From Streptococcus canis (GTDB lineage Bacteria; Bacillota; Bacilli; Lactobacillales; Streptococcaceae): a DNA stretch of 64,000 bases. The position numbers and the translations under genes were made by a program. The stretch spans positions 555,001-619,000 of the forward strand of contig NZ_LR134293.1 of assembly GCF_900636575.1 (NCBI RefSeq), read 5' to 3'. Shown here piece by piece: positions 60,470 through 64,000 of this stretch. Every line of letters begins with the position of its first letter. Position 1 is the stretch's first letter. The notes below the pieces were generated by a model. It was given only the letters and a program-made list of their open reading frames with translations. It was not told where the DNA came from and made no database searches.

Positions 60470-62734
60470 ATGTTAGAAGAACTTAAAACACTTATTAAAA
60501 ATCCAAAATTAATCATTACAATGATTGGTGTGGCCCTAGTGCCCGCCTTATATAATTTGTCCTTTCTAGGCTCAATGTGGGATCCCTATGGTCATGTAGA
60601 AGATCTTCCTATTGCGGTTGTCAATCATGATAAGCCTGCCAAGATGGCTGATAGGTCATTGACAATTGGAGACGATATGGTGGACAAGATGTCTAAAAAT
60701 AAGGATCTAGAGTATCATTTTGTTTCAGCTAACCGAGCTCAAAAGGGGCTTAAAGAAGGTGATTATTATATGGTAATTACCTTGCCTGAAAATCTTTCTC
60801 AGAGGGCGGCAACTCTATTAAACCCCAACCCTGAAAAATTAACGATTCGTTACCAAACTAGTAAGGGGCATGGGATGGTGGCATCAAAGATGAGCGAGAC
60901 AGCCATGGCTAAGCTGAAAGAGTCTGTTTCCCAAAACATCACCAAAACCTATACAGCAGCTGTTTTTGGAAGAATGACAGAACTTCAATCAGGATTAAAA
61001 GAAGCCTCAATAGGCAGTCAAGCACTGGTTTCAGGAGCTAAGACAGCCCAAATGGGTAGTCAAAGGCTCTCAGATAACTTAGCAGGTTTATCTGGTGCTA
61101 GTCAGCGATTTCAGCAAGGAACTAATCGTTTAACGTCAGGTTTAACGGCCTATACAGCTGGTGTCAGTCAAGTAAAGGATGGTCTAGGGCAACTGTCAAC
61201 CGATATGCCAGTTTACCTGAATGGGGTTTCTCGGTTATCACAAGGAGCTTCTCAACTTAACCACGGTCTGGTACAGTTGACACAAGCGACAACGATTTCT
61301 GATGATAAAGCTAAAGGAATCCAATCTTTGGTGGTAGGATTACCGGTTTTAAATCAAGGTATCCAGCAATTAAATGCAGGCCTCTCAACGATGCAGGCAC
61401 CAAAACTTAATATCGATGAGTTAGGGAGCAACTTGGATGCCATTGCTCAAGCTGCGCAACAGTTACTTGCTAAAGAAGCTGCCACTCACAAAGAACAACT
61501 AGCAGCCCTACAAGCTACTAGTGCTTATCAGTCATTAACTGCTGAACAACAAGGGGAATTAACTGCTGCTCTTAGCCAAACTGATAAGGGTGAAACGGTG
61601 TCTGCTGCTCAAACGATTTTAAGGTCTGTTCAAACCTTGTCAACAAGTTTACAGTCTCTCTCTCAAGGGGGGCAGCTAGACCAGTTTAAGGAAGCTATTG
61701 CACAGATTGCTAATCAATCCAATCAAGCTTTGCCGGGAGCAAGTTCTGCCTTAACTGAATTATCAACAGGTTTAGCAAAGGTAAATGATAGCTTAAAACA
61801 ACAGGTATTACCTGGTAGTGGCCAATTAACAGCAGGATTAACCCAATTAGATGGTCATAACATTGGCATTAGTTCAGGAGTGACAAAACTCTCAGAAGGT
61901 GCCAGTGCCTTATCAGCCAAGTCTGGAGAATTACTAGATGGTAGTTATCAATTATTAGAGGGTGCTACTAAACTAGCTGATGGCAGTTCCCAATTGAGCC
62001 AAGGTGGTCATCAATTAACGAGTGGATTGACAGAATTGTCAACAGGCTTGTCAACCTTAAATGCTTCCTTAGCCAAAGCATCACAGCAGTTATCACTTGT
62101 TTCTGTGACTGGTAAAAATGCTCAAGCCGTTGCAAAACCTGTCGTATTAAATGAGAAAGATAAAGATGATGTTAAGACGAATGGGATAGGGATGGCACCT
62201 TATATGATTGCTGTTTCTTTAATGGTTGTGGCGCTTTCAACCAATGTTATTTTTGCTAACTCTTTATCTGGTCGTCCGGTTAAAGGTAAATGGGATTGGG
62301 CTAAACAAAAATTTGTTATTAATGGCTTTATTTCAACTCTGGGTTCTATTATTCTTTATTTAGCCATTCAATTATTAGGGTTTGAGGCTCGTTATGGTAT
62401 GGAAACCTTAGGATTTATTATGTTAAGTGGTTGGACGCTTATGGCTCTTGTCACAGCTTTGGTCGGCTGGGATGATCGATATGGCTCCTTTGCTTCTTTG
62501 GTCATGTTATTGCTTCAGGTTGGCTCTTCGGGTGGCTCTTATCCAATTGAGTTAAGCGGAGCATTTTTCCAAAGGTTACATCCATTCTTACCAATGACTT
62601 ACGTGGTATCTGGTTTACGAGAAACCATTTCATTAGCAGGTAATATTGGAGTAGAAGTGAAAGTCTTAACTGGTTTCTTACTGGCATTTATGGTGTTAGC
62701 ACTGCTCATTTATCGTCCCAAGAAAACAGTCTAA
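60470..62734 (+). CDS. YhgE/Pip family membrane protein
   Basis: This 754-residue protein has the family start (MLEELKTLIKNPKLIITMIGVALVPALYNLSFLGSMWDPYG) with one membrane helix. A very long extracytoplasmic part (about 40-570) is full of LxxGxxxLxxG heptad-like repeats (QLSTDMPVYLNGVSRLSQGASQLNHG and many more), and a C-terminal block of about five helices has an ABC-2-like order. The lactococcal namesake Pip is a phage receptor, and related proteins act in secretion of toxins by type VII-like or ESX-linked systems. Start ATG 60470 follows GGGAG. It is probably repressed by the divergent TetR protein. Confidence 0.88.
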   Translation: MLEELKTLIKNPKLIITMIGVALVPALYNLSFLGSMWDPYGHVEDLPIAVVNHDKPAKMADRSLTIGDDMVDKMSKNKDLEYHFVSANRAQKGLKEGDYYMVITLPENLSQRAATLLNPNPEKLTIRYQTSKGHGMVASKMSETAMAKLKESVSQNITKTYTAAVFGRMTELQSGLKEASIGSQALVSGAKTAQMGSQRLSDNLAGLSGASQRFQQGTNRLTSGLTAYTAGVSQVKDGLGQLSTDMPVYLNGVSRLSQGASQLNHGLVQLTQATTISDDKAKGIQSLVVGLPVLNQGIQQLNAGLSTMQAPKLNIDELGSNLDAIAQAAQQLLAKEAATHKEQLAALQATSAYQSLTAEQQGELTAALSQTDKGETVSAAQTILRSVQTLSTSLQSLSQGGQLDQFKEAIAQIANQSNQALPGASSALTELSTGLAKVNDSLKQQVLPGSGQLTAGLTQLDGHNIGISSGVTKLSEGASALSAKSGELLDGSYQLLEGATKLADGSSQLSQGGHQLTSGLTELSTGLSTLNASLAKASQQLSLVSVTGKNAQAVAKPVVLNEKDKDDVKTNGIGMAPYMIAVSLMVVALSTNVIFANSLSGRPVKGKWDWAKQKFVINGFISTLGSIILYLAIQLLGFEARYGMETLGFIMLSGWTLMALVTALVGWDDRYGSFASLVMLLLQVGSSGGSYPIELSGAFFQRLHPFLPMTYVVSGLRETISLAGNIGVEVKVLTGFLLAFMVLALLIYRPKKTV

Positions 62735-62747
62735 ATAAAATAACCTC

Positions 62748-62790
62748 AAAAAACAGCATCTAAGGCAGTTACGCTAGCTGCTGTTTTTTT
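62748..62790. terminator. Terminator of the Pip gene (both directions)
   Basis: AAAACAGCA pairs with TGCTGTTTT around a 20-base loop that itself pairs in part (GGCAG/CTGC). It has A and T runs on both sides. Confidence 0.8.
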
Positions 62791-62805
62791 GTCTTATTTT
62801 GATAA

Positions 62806-62827
62806 TAGCTTGACAATTTCTGTCAAG
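62806..62827. repeat. 22-bp repeat, copy 1 (palindrome)
   Basis: TAGCTTGACAATTTCTGTCA and AG after it. AGCTTGACA and TGTCAAGCT form perfect 9-bp arms around ATTTC. The same 22 bases recur exactly 200 bp further on. Confidence 0.75.
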
Positions 62828-62896
62828 CTTCAGAACGTAGACAAACTCTATTTTTAAGAAGATGTCGATAAAAATGATTTAATGATCATGACTTCA

Positions 62897-62946
62897 ACCA
62901 ACTCTTGAAACACTTAGGTTGTCATGTTTCAGGAGTTTTTCTTTTT
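62897..62946 (+). terminator. Second terminator-like hairpin, related to the one at 5075-5119
   Basis: ACTCTTGAAACA pairs with TGTTTCAGGAGT (one G-T pair) and is followed by TTTTCTTTTTT. No gene lies between this and the first Pip terminator, so what it terminates is unclear. Confidence 0.65.
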
Positions 62947-62953
62947 TAGAGGA

Positions 62954-63004
62954 GCAAAAAAAGATTGAAGAAACATTGTCCTAACTGGACTTTTTCTTCA
63001 ATCT
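62954..63004 (-). terminator. Terminator of the DUF4097-type gene
   Basis: On the minus strand AGATTGAAGAAA pairs with TTTCTTCAATCT, with inner arms GTCC/GGAC, and is followed by seven T residues. It lies 46 bp after the stop of the DUF4097-type gene. Confidence 0.8.
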
Positions 63005-63005
63005 G

Positions 63006-63027
63006 TAGCTTGACAATTTCTGTCAAG
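63006..63027 (+). repeat. 22-bp repeat, copy 2 (palindrome with T-tract)
   Basis: Exact second copy of the repeat at 62806-62827. Here CTTGACA/TGTCAAG is followed by TTTTTT, so this copy looks like a plus-strand terminator. Confidence 0.75.
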
Positions 63028-63049
63028 TTTTTTAATTGCCTTGCTAAGG

Positions 63050-64000
63050 TTATTTAATAGTAATATCTCCTTTATTGAGGTCAACCACTAAGTTTCCTGT
63101 AGCCGCTTTATTCTCAGCAACATAAGCAATAACATCTGAAGATGATTCCTTATCAATCTTAGCTGGTGTCAGCTGTGAGCCAAGGGAGACTTTACCATTT
63201 TCTGTCCTTGCTTTGTAGGCGATTGCCTTTGCTTCTGTCAAGGTTATGTCAACATCAATATCACCCCCAGTAATAGTATTAATACCTTTAAGGGTAAGGG
63301 CATGAGCGGTGAAGATAGCACTGTTGTCATAGGAGTCGTTCTCCTCCTCTTCTTCTTTGCTTTTAGAAACAGTGAAGGTCACATCTTCAAGGGTTGCTCT
63401 CTCGGCTTTTATACCACCAGGGTGTAGCGATTGAATATTGACAGCTTTTAGAGTGGTATCTTTAGTAGTTAGTTGTCCATTTCCTAAGCTGATGGTCCCA
63501 TTTTCCACACTAGAATCAGTCAGGTTTGAAAAAGAATAGTCAGCTTTTAACTCGAGATTTGTTAACTGGCTTTTAGTGGCATCCAACATACCAGTGATAG
63601 TAGCTTTCTTGACTTTGGTATGTAAAAGGGTAAGATTTCCATTGAATTGCATCTTTTGGACGGTTAGATTTGACAGAGTGGTATGTGGGACATTACTCCC
63701 CTTAATTTCGTCGAGGCTGGTCTTTTCAGGAACAGTAATGATAATAGAACGGTAGTTCTTCTCTCGACGATTATTATTGAGAGTAAAACCTAAAATTTCA
63801 ATTCCACCAGTGATGACAAGGTCTTTAGGTTTTTGCGAAAGAGATAGAGTCTTACCTGTTACTGTTGCAACGATAGGGTCAATAAATTTAGGATGTGTGT
63901 AATAGGTCACTGTTGGCTTTTGAACAGGTCCTGTCTCTACTGTAATAGTTGAAAAATTGCTGTCAATGTCAAGAGCAGTTATTTGGTCAAATGTTTTGAT
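63050..64000 (-). CDS. DUF4097-type putative surface beta-helix protein (partial)
   Basis: The minus-strand frame stays open to the window edge: residues IKTFDQITALDIDSNFSTIT are read from 64000 inwards, so the GTG at 63910 is an internal Val, not the start. About 316 residues are visible. They form many short beta strands with repeating patterns (LTTKDTTLKAVNIQSLHPGGIKAERATLEDVTF; ITGGDIDVDITLTEAKA), as in LiaG/DUF4097 adhesin-like proteins. An acidic insert (KEEEEENDS) interrupts one turn. The N-terminus, probably with a membrane anchor, is outside the window. In Firmicutes such genes often sit with PadR or stress-response operons. Confidence 0.7.
   Translation of the reverse strand: MKTFDQITALDIDSNFSTITVETGPVQKPTVTYYTHPKFIDPIVATVTGKTLSLSQKPKDLVITGGIEILGFTLNNNRREKNYRSIIITVPEKTSLDEIKGSNVPHTTLSNLTVQKMQFNGNLTLLHTKVKKATITGMLDATKSQLTNLELKADYSFSNLTDSSVENGTISLGNGQLTTKDTTLKAVNIQSLHPGGIKAERATLEDVTFTVSKSKEEEEENDSYDNSAIFTAHALTLKGINTITGGDIDVDITLTEAKAIAYKARTENGKVSLGSQLTPAKIDKESSSDVIAYVAENKAATGNLVVDLNKGDITIK

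Overview
The window is a piece of a low-GC Gram-positive chromosome around the replication origin. It is best read as a pyogenic-group Streptococcus (S. pyogenes / S. dysgalactiae / S. canis type). The reasons are the gene order dnaA-dnaN-DUF951-ychF-pth-mfd-S4-divIC-serine hydrolase-tilS-hpt-ftsH followed by an rRNA operon, a parB/htrA pair on the other side of dnaA with no parA, and streptococcal features such as the ECF module beside pgsA and the Veg/rpsD/pip end. The species call is inference from gene order and protein families; no search was run. The sequence is given in the orientation opposite to the usual numbering, so dnaA reads leftwards.

Layout. 1-2965: an rRNA operon on the minus strand (23S 5' part, tRNA-Ala, 16S, tandem promoters). 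3097-5074: a wrecked IS66-type element. 5198-23125: the left replication arm, all minus strand: amino-acid permease, ftsH, hpt, tilS, a class-A beta-lactamase-fold protein, a 39-residue small ORF, divIC, an S4 protein, a flippase, mfd, pth, ychF, an XRE regulator, DUF951, dnaN, dnaA. The origin has two parts: DnaA boxes with a DnaA-trio/AT-rich unwinding block between dnaA and dnaN (about 21420-21562), and a dense box cluster upstream of dnaA (22930-23125). 23153-25240: parB and htrA (minus). 25318-25412: a third DnaA-box group beside rlmH.

25453-32419: rlmH, tRNA-Arg, two adjacent dead insertion sequences (an rve-type and an IS30-type), yaaA-recF, a GRP-type sugar transporter and guaB. 32420-34140: a structured intergenic repeat, trpS, and its T-box leader. 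34238-46830 (right arm, plus strand): YitT protein, ABC-F ATPase, YfhO protein, tRNA-Asn/Glu (minus), a candidate small RNA, two M16 peptidase-like proteins, a RodZ-like protein, pgsA and ecfA1-ecfA2-ecfT. 47005-52443: a transglycosylase-like surface protein, then an eroding zone with HAD, MarC-like and NUDIX genes all broken, interleaved with intact sdaAA/sdaAB and mnmA. 52495-59511: mnmG, gdpP, rplI, replicative helicase, veg, rpsD. 59802-62734: a divergent TetR regulator / YhgE-Pip pair with two matching operator-like palindromes. The window ends in a truncated DUF4097-type gene.

How it works together. Genes on both arms mostly run away from the origin, in the direction of replication. The core is replication start (DnaA, DnaN, DnaB, ParB), translation and RNA modification (TilS, Pth, RlmH, MnmA, MnmG, TrpRS, S4, L9, RqcP-like S4), envelope and division (DivIC, RodZ-like, flippase, PgsA, transglycosylase), proteolysis (FtsH, HtrA) and second-messenger turnover (GdpP). 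I see no clear new multi-gene system. The most interesting items are regulatory or structural: a candidate small RNA at 40022-40121, the three-hairpin element at 32616-32782, two parS-like sites, the DnaA-box layout, the TetR/pip double operator, and an ABC-F protein with one degenerate ATPase site.
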